Source: Saprospiraceae bacterium
Lineage (GTDB): Bacteria; Bacteroidota; Bacteroidia; Chitinophagales; Saprospiraceae
NCBI GenBank assembly: GCA_029262995.1
Contig: JAJCYH010000026.1
Location: 62,001 to 126,000, forward strand
DNA length: 64,000 bases
Direction: 5' to 3'
Shown: piece after piece, positions 52,862 through 60,574 of the stretch
How positions within the stretch are numbered: the stretch's first letter is position 1
Layout of the letters: each line of letters begins with the position of its first letter
Translations under genes and position numbers: made by a program
The notes under the pieces: model-generated
Told to the model about the DNA's origin: nothing
Database searches by the model: none
The model's input: only the letters and a program-made list of their open reading frames with translations

Positions 52862-55800
52862 TTAATCTCTAACTTTACTAATATCATAGTTTCCTAGATC
52901 AGACTCTAGCTTTGCAACCAATTCACTGTCCTGCATACGCTTTGCTAGAGACAAAATATCAGAAACCGCCCTGATACAATATCCATAATCAGATTTAAAA
53001 CTTTCAAAGTCTTCTTCATTCAAGGAGTCATAAAACTCAAATTTTTGTTTTGTCTCTTCCGCCAATATCAATAAATGCTTTTTCGCTTCCTCTACTCTAC
53101 CTACCTGATTCAGTACTTCTAAAAAAGGAACTATACTTTCATCATAAGGGAAGTTAAAGTGAGGAAATCCTTCAAAGAACTTAGCAGCTAGATTCCCAGC
53201 TTTCTCCTTCTTTCCTTCTGCCAATAGATCTTGACTTGTACGCATCATTACAATTTTCATTGCTTGGATCTCAGCAGCATAACTTTGATCAACAAATTTT
53301 TCTTCTTTGTCAAAATTACCCCAATCCCATTTGTTCATCACGTTCTCATATACAGCATCCGTATCAACCCTTCCACTACCATAAATAGATAGAGACCTTA
53401 TGCTTGGAGAGTGTACTGGTATGATTCTTAAACCTAGTCCTTCCATTTGCATATAATCATTCAAACCCAACAATTTGTCATTCTTACATGTAACTGCAAA
53501 ATATATAGGTCTATCATGAATGTTAGAAGCAATTAAATCTATGACTGCAAGATCATCTTTAGATATATAGCTAGTTCTTTCGGGAAAGTTCAGTAAAATA
53601 TTATCAACCATTTTAGCTGTATCCTGAACCGTCATCAAGCCATTTTGTATCATCTTGTTTTTGTCGATAGGAATATAAAGATTCTTAGATCTTATTATCG
53701 CCTGTGGTGTAGCATTAGGGTCTCTTGGATCTCTTACACTATTCAATGGATTCCCAACAAAAGCCAGCTCTGTATTAATATCAGATGGTTTGGTCAGGTT
53801 ATTAGGATTCGAAGGATTGTAAAAGAATACTTGATGTCTTTTGTTTCCTCTGTAACTTTCCGACGGAATAGTCAATTTAAGTGGAGGAGAATCATTCACT
53901 TTCCTTCTTAATTTTTCGATATACCAATCTACGAAGATCAAACTCAAGTTTACTACCCTTACATCCCTTCTGATGTTTTCAACTTCCTGGGCATACCAAA
54001 GTGGATATGTATCATTATCCCCATAAGTAAATAGTACCGCATTCTCTTCCAGAGAGTGTAAAAAATTAGCTGCATAATCTCTTGATGCATAATGACCAGC
54101 TCTAGTATGGTCATCAAAGTTTTCAAATGCCATCAAAAATGGAGCAACCAATACCAAAATACCTGCTACTACTGTCGATAATGTTTTACTTAGTTTAGCT
54201 TTTTCTTTAAAGACTTGACTTAAGTAAATCACAGCCATTCCAATCCAGATACAAAAAGTAAAAAAGGAACCCACTAGTACATAATCTCGCTCTCTCGGTT
54301 CGTTGGGTGGTTGGTTGGAATAAAACACTAGCCCCAAGCCGGTAATTAGAAACAAAGCTAGAATACTATAAAAGGTTTTGGGGTCATTTTTATAATGAAA
54401 AAAGAAACCGATCAGTCCAAATATCAGAGGTATAAAATAATAGTGATTCCTACCCCTATGGTTTTTCATTGTATCGGTAATTTCATCCATATTGTGTAGC
54501 CTCGCTTCGTCAATAAACTTAATTCCAGAAGCCCAGTGACCACTCTTAACATCCCAAGGTGTAAACCCCTGTTCAGCATTTTGACGACCGACAAAATTCC
54601 ACATAAAATACCTCCAATACATCCACCCCATTTGATAGGTAAGCATATACTTTATATTATAAGCATAACTTGGTTTTCCTTTTACTTTTTCACCCATGAG
54701 AGCTTCATACCATTGAGCATGCTGTGCAGGTCTGGAACCTTCAGTATGACCAATTCTAGGTAAAAATATTTTATCTTTCGCTCTGTATTTGTATTCTAAT
54801 CTTTGGTCAACTATTTCATAATGATCTCCAACACGACCATAACGATCTGTTTTCTTAAGATCTTCGGGTTGGGCATTGAAATGCGGCCCAAATAAAAATG
54901 GTCTTTCTCCATACTGCTCCCTGTTCAGGTAAGGCAACAGCCTTGTAGCATCACTTGGAACGTTCATGTTTACAGGGGTATCTGCATTAGCTCTTATTAT
55001 TATAATGCCAATCGTAGAAAATCCTATCATCATCATTACCGCAGAAACGACAATCATTTGCAGATTATAATGATTGGAGTCATGTGCCCATTTTAAAAGA
55101 AAGAAAACAAGTGCAGCTATTAATAGTAGAGCAACAACCAATCCTGAATGGAATGGCAGTCCTAAGCTATTGACAAAAGGAATTTCAAGTTTTAACCATA
55201 AGGCAGGAATGCCAACTATCACAAGCTTTTGGACCAGCATTATGACAAAAGCACCTGCGGCAAAACTTACTAAATATCCTGTGAGTTTGTGTTTTTTGTA
55301 TTTTTTAACATAATACATCATACCCAAAGCTGGCATCATCAATAAACTCAACAAGTGAACACCTAAGGATAAACCAACGATATAAAAAGTTAAGACTAAC
55401 CATCTGTCTGAATCTGCATCATCCGGCAAGGAATACCATTTAAGCGCAGACCAAAGCGTTAAAATTGTAAACATTGTAGACATAGCATAAACCTCTCCTT
55501 CAACTGCTGAAAACCAAATCGAAGAACAAAATGCTGTAGTTAATCCTGCTGCAAGTCCTGCAAATGTTAACGTAAGGTTTTGGTCAGAATCAGTTTCGGC
55601 TTCTTTCCCAACCAATGCCAGTTTGCCCAAAATCATACAAATATGCGCTATTAACATAGCACCGATTGCGGTGCATACCCCAGACATAAGGTTTACAGAA
55701 AAAGCAATATCCGCAGGGTCATTCGAAATAAGTTGTGCAATTTTTGCAAATACCTGTCCTATTAACATATATAGTGGTGCCCCTGGCGGGTGAACAACTT

Positions 55801-55945
55801 CTAATTTATAGGCTCCTAAAATAAATTCCCCTACATCCCAGAGACTTCCTGTCCTTTCAGCTGAGAGATAGTATATTATTAATGCAATTACAAAAACAGC
55901 ATATCCGGCTATGGACTTAGCCTTGTCAAATGATTTTAAAGTCAT
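52862..55945 (-). CDS. DUF2723-family membrane protein (glycosyltransferase GT117-like)
   Basis: A 1027-residue protein whose N-terminal half (about 10-640) has around twelve hydrophobic helices, with the family segment SLWDVGEFILGAYKLEVVHP and PPGAPLYMLIGQVFAK near the start. DUF2723 proteins are thought to be GT-C-type transferases, possibly acting on proteins; acidic residues in the first loop (ERTGSLWDVGEF) fit a catalytic site. The C-terminal third is soluble and helical. The ATG at 55945 is used; a TTG three codons earlier is open. It follows porQ on the same strand after about 84 bp and precedes rpiB by 11 bp. Known placement next to porQ is only observed here. Confidence 0.88.
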   Translation of the reverse strand: MTLKSFDKAKSIAGYAVFVIALIIYYLSAERTGSLWDVGEFILGAYKLEVVHPPGAPLYMLIGQVFAKIAQLISNDPADIAFSVNLMSGVCTAIGAMLIAHICMILGKLALVGKEAETDSDQNLTLTFAGLAAGLTTAFCSSIWFSAVEGEVYAMSTMFTILTLWSALKWYSLPDDADSDRWLVLTFYIVGLSLGVHLLSLLMMPALGMMYYVKKYKKHKLTGYLVSFAAGAFVIMLVQKLVIVGIPALWLKLEIPFVNSLGLPFHSGLVVALLLIAALVFFLLKWAHDSNHYNLQMIVVSAVMMMIGFSTIGIIIIRANADTPVNMNVPSDATRLLPYLNREQYGERPFLFGPHFNAQPEDLKKTDRYGRVGDHYEIVDQRLEYKYRAKDKIFLPRIGHTEGSRPAQHAQWYEALMGEKVKGKPSYAYNIKYMLTYQMGWMYWRYFMWNFVGRQNAEQGFTPWDVKSGHWASGIKFIDEARLHNMDEITDTMKNHRGRNHYYFIPLIFGLIGFFFHYKNDPKTFYSILALFLITGLGLVFYSNQPPNEPRERDYVLVGSFFTFCIWIGMAVIYLSQVFKEKAKLSKTLSTVVAGILVLVAPFLMAFENFDDHTRAGHYASRDYAANFLHSLEENAVLFTYGDNDTYPLWYAQEVENIRRDVRVVNLSLIFVDWYIEKLRRKVNDSPPLKLTIPSESYRGNKRHQVFFYNPSNPNNLTKPSDINTELAFVGNPLNSVRDPRDPNATPQAIIRSKNLYIPIDKNKMIQNGLMTVQDTAKMVDNILLNFPERTSYISKDDLAVIDLIASNIHDRPIYFAVTCKNDKLLGLNDYMQMEGLGLRIIPVHSPSIRSLSIYGSGRVDTDAVYENVMNKWDWGNFDKEEKFVDQSYAAEIQAMKIVMMRTSQDLLAEGKKEKAGNLAAKFFEGFPHFNFPYDESIVPFLEVLNQVGRVEEAKKHLLILAEETKQKFEFYDSLNEEDFESFKSDYGYCIRAVSDILSLAKRMQDSELVAKLESDLGNYDISKVRD

Positions 55946-55973
55946 ATGTGTCAATCAAGTAATTTAATGGGAA

Positions 55974-55981
55974 CAAAAATA
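55974..55981 (-). promoter_or_regulatory. Promoter -7 box (TAnnTTTG) upstream of the DUF2723 gene
   Basis: The minus strand reads TATTTTTG, an exact match 28 nt before the ATG at 55945. It suggests that the DUF2723-rpiB-M28 genes can be transcribed apart from porQ. No -33 TTG is evident at normal spacing. Confidence 0.4.
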
Positions 55982-56012
55982 ACAAATAAGCAGCACAGTA
56001 AAATTTACTTCT

Positions 56013-56026
56013 ACGAAATGTTTCGT
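56013..56026. promoter_or_regulatory. 14-bp palindrome between porQ and the DUF2723 gene
   Basis: ACGAAATGTTTCGT has perfect 6-bp arms around TG. Twelve of its bases (GAAATGTTTCGT) recur at 57851-57862 before the PDZ gene, which makes a shared regulator plausible. On the plus strand a T-run follows, but a 2-nt loop is too tight for a standard terminator. Confidence 0.35.
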
Positions 56027-56029
56027 TTT

Positions 56030-57082
56030 TTAGATCTTCTTAAAAATTCTATCCATATTCAGTCTTAAGCTTAGATGATTGGTTGCACCCGCTAAATGAT
56101 AATAACCTAGACCATAATCAAATTTAATTTTCTTGATATTAAAGCCAAATCCAAAGGAAAATCCTGCCAATGATCTAAAGTTAGATAATCGCATTTCTTG
56201 TCTTCGCAAATGATTGTAGGCCATCCGAATTCTGAATTGCTCCGAAGCACCAATAAGGAATTCCCCACTAAAAATAAAATGCCTGAAAAAATTATCTGCA
56301 GATCTAGAAAAGCCACTAATCTCCTGTGCTTCTCCAATAAAGTTAACCTGTCTGTCACGATCTGGATCATCGTATCTTATATACCATTTCTGTAATTGCT
56401 GTGCGATAACAGTAAATCTAAATGGAAGGTGTTGAAGTTTTCTTGAAAACCCTAATTGAAGATTTAGAGGAAGAGATCTCTTATTATCTGCTATAGCATT
56501 CACTTCACCACCTATATTTTGTAGTAAAATTGCCCAACTGGTCAAAGATCCTGGTTTTTGATAATGAAGTCCAAGGTCAAGACCCACAGCCGTTGATCCA
56601 TAAGATTCAAAATTAGCGTTTAAAAATTTTATGTTTACTCCAGCTCGTATACGCTCATTAATTTGTTTGGCTGCCCCAGCAATTAAGGCAATTTCACCTG
56701 CGGAAAACTCTCCATTGACTTGTCCTGTAGCATCTGCCGCTTTAAAATTGCCATAGTCAACATAACTAACACCAAAGTGCACATTGACACCTAAAGAGTC
56801 TAAACTTTTTCCAAATAGAACATTGCCATTAGAAATACCCGCAAAATGAAAATTATGGTTAATGCCAAGCTGGTTATTCATCTTAGAATTACTACTCGCT
56901 GGATTAACAAATGCCAAAGAAATATCTTCATCCAATATGGCAATTTGAGAACCACCAAGCGCAGTTAACCTAGCGTTTAAAGGCAGCGAACTGGATTCGA
57001 AAGCGTACCTCCCACCGATTTGTGTATTAGCCTGAAAACCAATTAACAAAAAGAAAAATAAAGCGAAAAAGAATCTTTTCAA
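56030..57082 (-). CDS. porQ: Type IX secretion system protein PorQ
   Basis: PorQ is an outer-membrane beta-barrel needed by T9SS to release and attach cargo. The protein has the family start GGRYAFESSSLPLNARLTALGG, followed by LDEDISLAFVNPASS, and repeated barrel strands to a C-terminal strand ending RLNMDRIFKKI. A standard signal peptide (MKRFFFALFFFLLIGFQANTQ) begins at the TTG at 57082, giving 350 residues; the same frame runs on to another TTG at 57127, but that would put a second hydrophobic stretch in front. No ATG is available. It sits 62 bp after the MORN lipoprotein gene. With the M14 cargo and PorP/SprF it supports a working T9SS. Confidence 0.91.
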   Translation of the reverse strand: MKRFFFALFFFLLIGFQANTQIGGRYAFESSSLPLNARLTALGGSQIAILDEDISLAFVNPASSNSKMNNQLGINHNFHFAGISNGNVLFGKSLDSLGVNVHFGVSYVDYGNFKAADATGQVNGEFSAGEIALIAGAAKQINERIRAGVNIKFLNANFESYGSTAVGLDLGLHYQKPGSLTSWAILLQNIGGEVNAIADNKRSLPLNLQLGFSRKLQHLPFRFTVIAQQLQKWYIRYDDPDRDRQVNFIGEAQEISGFSRSADNFFRHFIFSGEFLIGASEQFRIRMAYNHLRRQEMRLSNFRSLAGFSFGFGFNIKKIKFDYGLGYYHLAGATNHLSLRLNMDRIFKKI

Positions 57083-57143
57083 GTTCAAAGTATTAATTGA
57101 AAGCAAAATAATAGAATACAATAACAATGCATGATTTAATGAT

Positions 57144-57764
57144 TTAATTCTTGGGGACTATGTCTCCTTGCTTCAAAGTCCAAATCGTTCTACAAACTGA
57201 AAGGCTATCACACATCATCTTTTTTATCAATTCACCCTCTTCGTTGTATTCTTTTAATAAGCCAACTTCATTATCACCATTTAAGTACTCCCCTTCCCAC
57301 TGTAATTCGCCATTTGGATGATACTCTTGGAATTGACCGTTTTCTTCCCCATTAACAAAAACGACTCGCTCCGCCAATTGTCCATTTTCATAGTACTTTA
57401 AAGATTCTCCTCTTAGATTATCCATCTCATATAATTGAATTAACTCCAGTGGCCCACTTTCATGAAAGACTTTATATTCGCCATTCATTTTACCATCAAT
57501 GTAGTGCTCTTCAATTTCAATATTTCCGTTTGGATAATATAACTTCCGAACACCTTCCAGCTTTCCCATTTTGTATGTGCATTCTTCTAGCAATGCACCA
57601 TATTCATAAAAAGCTTGATAAGTGCCATTCCTTATTGAATCTTTTGTTATTTCAAATTTCTCTAAGATATTTCCATCCTCGTCTTCTACAATATGAAATC
57701 CATCATTTTTGCATGATATAAAGCTTATCGCCAAAATTGAGAATGCAATTAATTTTCTTATCAT
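57144..57764 (-). CDS. MORN-repeat lipoprotein (YwqK-like antitoxin-type repeats)
   Basis: A 206-residue lipoprotein from the ATG at 57764; its signal ends in AISFISC (Cys18). The rest is built of MORN-like repeats of about 22-24 residues, each with a pattern of the type YYPNGNIEIEEHYIDGKMNG, YHPNGELQWEGEYLNGDNE or YEYGALLEECTYKMGKLEG. Bacterial relatives are called YwqK-type antitoxins, but in Bacteroidota such repeats are common on envelope proteins without a toxin, and no toxin is adjacent here. A longer frame to 57827 is open but would precede the signal peptide. It is divergent from the PDZ gene. Confidence 0.86.
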   Translation of the reverse strand: MIRKLIAFSILAISFISCKNDGFHIVEDEDGNILEKFEITKDSIRNGTYQAFYEYGALLEECTYKMGKLEGVRKLYYPNGNIEIEEHYIDGKMNGEYKVFHESGPLELIQLYEMDNLRGESLKYYENGQLAERVVFVNGEENGQFQEYHPNGELQWEGEYLNGDNEVGLLKEYNEEGELIKKMMCDSLSVCRTIWTLKQGDIVPKN

Positions 57765-57850
57765 CTTGTTAAAATTTATTTTTAAAGCAATAAAACGGAA
57801 AATTGTCAGGCAAATTGGACAAATCACAAATTATTATAACTTTTAATTAA

Positions 57851-57862
57851 GAAATGTTTCGT
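57851..57862 (+). promoter_or_regulatory. Copy of GAAATGTTTCGT before the PDZ gene
   Basis: The 12-mer is identical to the core of the palindrome at 56013-56026. It lies 11 bp upstream of the TAnnTTTG box at 57874, a position where an activator or repressor could act on the PDZ gene or on the divergent MORN gene. Confidence 0.3.
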
Positions 57863-57873
57863 ACGATATAAAT

Positions 57874-57881
57874 TACATTTG
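57874..57881 (+). promoter_or_regulatory. Promoter -7 box (TAnnTTTG) of the PDZ gene
   Basis: TACATTTG is an exact match 15 nt before the ATG at 57897. The usual TTG -33 is lacking; the GAAATGTTTCGT element sits upstream instead, so an accessory factor may replace it. Confidence 0.45.
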
Positions 57882-57896
57882 TAAAAACTAAAAATC

Positions 57897-58781
57897 ATGA
57901 AAAAGAATTATATCACGATATTATTATTCGCTTTTATAAGTGCTTTTGGTATTAATCAACTTTCTGCGCAAGAAAGCGAATCCAAAACAAAAGTAGTTGT
58001 TGTTGAGAAAACAATTGATAAAGACGGTAATGTAAAAGTTAAAAAGACCATTAAAGAAGGAAAAGAAGCCAAAGCGTATCTTAATAAAACTGAGAAAGAA
58101 ATTGAGATACATGAAAAGGCAGAAAAAACTGAATACAAAGATAAAGATGTAAAAGTCAAAAACCATATAAAAATTGTAACCACGGGTGATGGTGGTGAGG
58201 AAAATGTATTTGAATGGAAGGGTGATGGCGATATTCCTGAAGAGATGACAGCTATCATGGAGAAAGCTACCATGAAGGAAGAAAAAGTATTTGTTGAGTT
58301 AGACAACAATTCTAAAACTAAGGTTATTGTTAAGATCCTAGATGGAGACGATGAAGAAGAAATTATAATTGATCTTGACAATGAAGGAGAAATTCATGAA
58401 ATCATCGATGTCGATGACATTGAGTTTGTAAACGTGGTTAAAAGAGATAATAATAGGAAAGCTCAACTCGGTGTTATAATTGAAGACAGTAAAGATGGCG
58501 TTTTGATAAATGAGATTATTGAAGGTTCTGCGGCAGAAAAAGCTGGATTAAAGTCAGGTGACATTATCCAAAAAATAAACAACATTGAAATAACCGACAT
58601 ACAATCATTAGTTGATTCAATAAAAGACAGAGATCCTTCTGAATCTATAGATGTAGTATATTTGAGAGGAGGAGAGCTTCTTGCTAAGAAGATTCAATTA
58701 CAAAAATATGATTCTTCCAAGTACGAGTTTAAAGATGAAGATGTTCATGAAAAAATGATCATCATTAAAAAGAAAGACTAA
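57897..58781 (+). CDS. Exported PDZ-domain protein without protease domain
   Basis: A 294-residue protein with a signal peptide (YITILLFAFISAFGINQLSAQ, cleaved near 24). Residues about 25-185 are extremely charged, alternating Lys and Glu/Asp (VVVEKTIDKDGNVKVKKTIK, later DGDDEEEIIIDLDNEGEI), and read as beta strands rather than coiled coil. A PDZ domain covers about 190-280 (QLGVIIEDSKDGVLINEIIE, then SAAEKAGLKSGDIIQKIN). The HtrA trypsin-like domain is absent, so it should bind, not cut, peptide C-termini. A strong terminator follows. The promoter has an exact TAnnTTTG box. The role is unknown; a chaperone or adaptor in the envelope is a guess. Confidence 0.82.
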   Translation: MKKNYITILLFAFISAFGINQLSAQESESKTKVVVVEKTIDKDGNVKVKKTIKEGKEAKAYLNKTEKEIEIHEKAEKTEYKDKDVKVKNHIKIVTTGDGGEENVFEWKGDGDIPEEMTAIMEKATMKEEKVFVELDNNSKTKVIVKILDGDDEEEIIIDLDNEGEIHEIIDVDDIEFVNVVKRDNNRKAQLGVIIEDSKDGVLINEIIEGSAAEKAGLKSGDIIQKINNIEITDIQSLVDSIKDRDPSESIDVVYLRGGELLAKKIQLQKYDSSKYEFKDEDVHEKMIIIKKKD

Positions 58782-58800
58782 GAAAATCATACCATAACCA

Positions 58801-58835
58801 AAAGCCGGCACGATGGAACTTGTGCCGGCTTTTTC
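58801..58835 (+). terminator. Rho-independent terminator after the PDZ gene
   Basis: Perfect 12-bp arms AAAAGCCGGCAC (58801-58812) and GTGCCGGCTTTT (58823-58834) with a 10-nt loop are followed by a T-run. GC-rich stem plus T-tail is the textbook form, and it stands out strongly against the AT-rich background. Confidence 0.92.
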
Positions 58836-58865
58836 GTTTATATAAAAAAGTACTTTCTTTATCAC

Positions 58866-59837
58866 ATGGATCAGACCAAAGCATCACAAATCATGAATCT
58901 TTGGGGACAAGAGCGCAAACCGTTTTTTTTTCTCATTGACTTTGAAATGCATAAGATCAAGCTTTGGGAAAAAGACAGGCTTCCGTCTAGTTTATTGTAC
59001 CAAATTGGTAACAATTCAAATTTCATCCCCCTTCCTGGTTTAACGTCTATTGATCCTTTAAAAGGAATTAACCCAATAAATTTTGAAACATATGAAAAGC
59101 AGTTTAATGCCGTAAAAGAAGAAATCCACTATGGGAACAGTTTTTTATTAAACCTGACCGCTAGCACAGAACTAATAGGAGAATTTAATCTAAAGGAAAT
59201 CTTTCATTTAAGTCATGCAAAATATAAAGTACTTCTGGAGGATCAGTTTGTTTGTTACTCCCCCGAATGTTTTATTAAAATAGAAAACAATCAAATCTCT
59301 AGTTATCCTATGAAAGGAACTATAGATGCAAGAATACCTGGGGCCAAAGAAAAAATTCTAAATGATGTAAAGGAAAAAGCTGAGCATAATACCATTGTAG
59401 ATTTAATCAGAAATGACCTTAGTAGAGTTTCAAAAAACGTCAGAGTCCAACGCTTTCGTTTTATTCAAAGAATAAGCTCCCATAATAAAGATCTTCTTCA
59501 AGTAAGTTCAGAGGTACGAGGTGACCTTGATTTAAATTACAATCATTATATTGGAGATATAATATTTTCTTTGCTTCCTGCAGGCAGCATTTCTGGTGCA
59601 CCAAAGAAAAAAACCATTGAAATCATTAGAAACTTAGAACAGAAAGACAGAGGTTATTATACTGGAATTGCAGGATTTTATGATGGTGTAAACCTTGACT
59701 CTTGCGTAATGATCAGATATATTGAAAACAATGCCAACAAATACTATTACAGATCTGGTGGAGGAATTACTTCGTTAAGCGATGTCCATATAGAATATAA
59801 TGAACTTATACAGAAAATCTATGTTCCGACTCATTGA
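58866..59837 (+). CDS. pabB: Aminodeoxychorismate synthase component I (chorismate-binding enzyme)
   Basis: PabB makes 4-amino-4-deoxychorismate for folate from chorismate and ammonia. The 323-residue protein is short: it holds the chorismate-binding domain but lacks most of the usual N-terminal subdomain. Signature segments are SYPMKGTIDARIPGAKEKIL, VDLIRNDLSRVSKNV, LLPAGSISGAPKKKTIEIIR and GYYTGIAGFYDG. The PMKGTI motif fits PabB rather than isochorismate synthase. The downstream class IV aminotransferase gene overlaps it by 17 bp, which supports an ADC synthase/lyase pair. No pabA is adjacent. The ATG at 58866 is used. Confidence 0.9.
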   Translation: MDQTKASQIMNLWGQERKPFFFLIDFEMHKIKLWEKDRLPSSLLYQIGNNSNFIPLPGLTSIDPLKGINPINFETYEKQFNAVKEEIHYGNSFLLNLTASTELIGEFNLKEIFHLSHAKYKVLLEDQFVCYSPECFIKIENNQISSYPMKGTIDARIPGAKEKILNDVKEKAEHNTIVDLIRNDLSRVSKNVRVQRFRFIQRISSHNKDLLQVSSEVRGDLDLNYNHYIGDIIFSLLPAGSISGAPKKKTIEIIRNLEQKDRGYYTGIAGFYDGVNLDSCVMIRYIENNANKYYYRSGGGITSLSDVHIEYNELIQKIYVPTH

Positions 59838-60426
59838 ATCCATAAAAGTTAATCAAGGCCAATTGCAGCTTTTGGAATACCATGAAAAACGAATGAATAG
59901 TTCTTCATTAGCATTGTGGAAAAAATCAACCCATAGTGTTGATTTTAAAGTCATAAACCAGAAAGTTTCCGAACTTAAGCAGCCTGAAGTATACAAATTA
60001 CGCATCAGTTATAGTGCATTAGATTTTACTTATGAAATTATTCCCTACAAATTAAAAAACATTCAAAATCTCTTCGTTGTTGAAGCACCAGAATTAGAGT
60101 ATGAATTTAAGTTTGAAAACAGAAAAGAGCTTGATTCTCTATATGACATGAAAGACTCCTACGACGATATTTTAATCACACGTAATGGTGCGGTTTGTGA
60201 TAGCCTTTATTGTAATGTTGCCTTTCTAAAAGCAAGCAAATGGTATACCCCTGATATGCCGTTGCTTAATGGTACAAAGAGAGAGTTCCTTCTTGAAACC
60301 GGTCAGTTAATGGCTGCGGAGATATTTATTGAAGACATCCCCGATTTTGAAAATATTCGACTTTTCAATGCACTCATTGAGTTTGGTGAAATTGAATTTC
60401 CCGTCTATAATATCTTTCTTGCTTAA
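59821..60426 (+). CDS. pabC: Class IV aminotransferase, probable aminodeoxychorismate lyase
   Basis: A fold-type IV PLP enzyme that likely splits aminodeoxychorismate to 4-aminobenzoate and pyruvate. From the ATG at 59821 it has 201 residues, which is the short Bacteroidota form of the family (E. coli PabC has about 270). Segments seen are FRLIESIKVNQGQLQLLEYH, DDILITRNGAVCDSLYCNVA and WYTPDMPLLNGTKREFLLE, the last close to the cofactor phosphate loop. The frame is open to an ATG at 59800, but residues from 59821 match the usual start. It overlaps pabB by 17 bp. The function is assigned from that context. Confidence 0.82.
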   Translation: MFRLIESIKVNQGQLQLLEYHEKRMNSSSLALWKKSTHSVDFKVINQKVSELKQPEVYKLRISYSALDFTYEIIPYKLKNIQNLFVVEAPELEYEFKFENRKELDSLYDMKDSYDDILITRNGAVCDSLYCNVAFLKASKWYTPDMPLLNGTKREFLLETGQLMAAEIFIEDIPDFENIRLFNALIEFGEIEFPVYNIFLA

Positions 60427-60491
60427 AACCAGATAATACCGATTTTCTACTTTATAGCTTTTGCTTTTAATATTTGCTTAACGCAAAAATC

Positions 60492-60522
60492 AAGCCTGAA
60501 CTTACCATGGATCAGGCTTTTT
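60492..60522 (+). terminator. Rho-independent terminator after pabC
   Basis: Arms AAGCCTGA (60492-60499) and TCAGGCTT (60512-60519), 8 bp with a 12-nt loop, are followed by a T-run (60518-60522). It ends the pabB-pabC transcript 65 bp after the stop. Confidence 0.8.
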
Positions 60523-60574
60523 GACTATATACTCATTAATCAAAATAGAAATACTATTTTTAAAGTCATCGTAA

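Noticed and set aside
57956-58381. 141-codon minus-strand frame with a hydrophobic, Ser-rich product
   Set aside because: Antisense to the charged part of the PDZ protein; Lys/Glu codons read backwards give Phe, Leu and Ser codons. The PDZ gene has a promoter, signal peptide and terminator; this frame has none.
60427-60574. Possible SAM or other riboswitch before the NhaC-type gene
   Set aside because: Apart from the pabC terminator, the leader is short and AT-rich, with no conserved riboswitch core visible.
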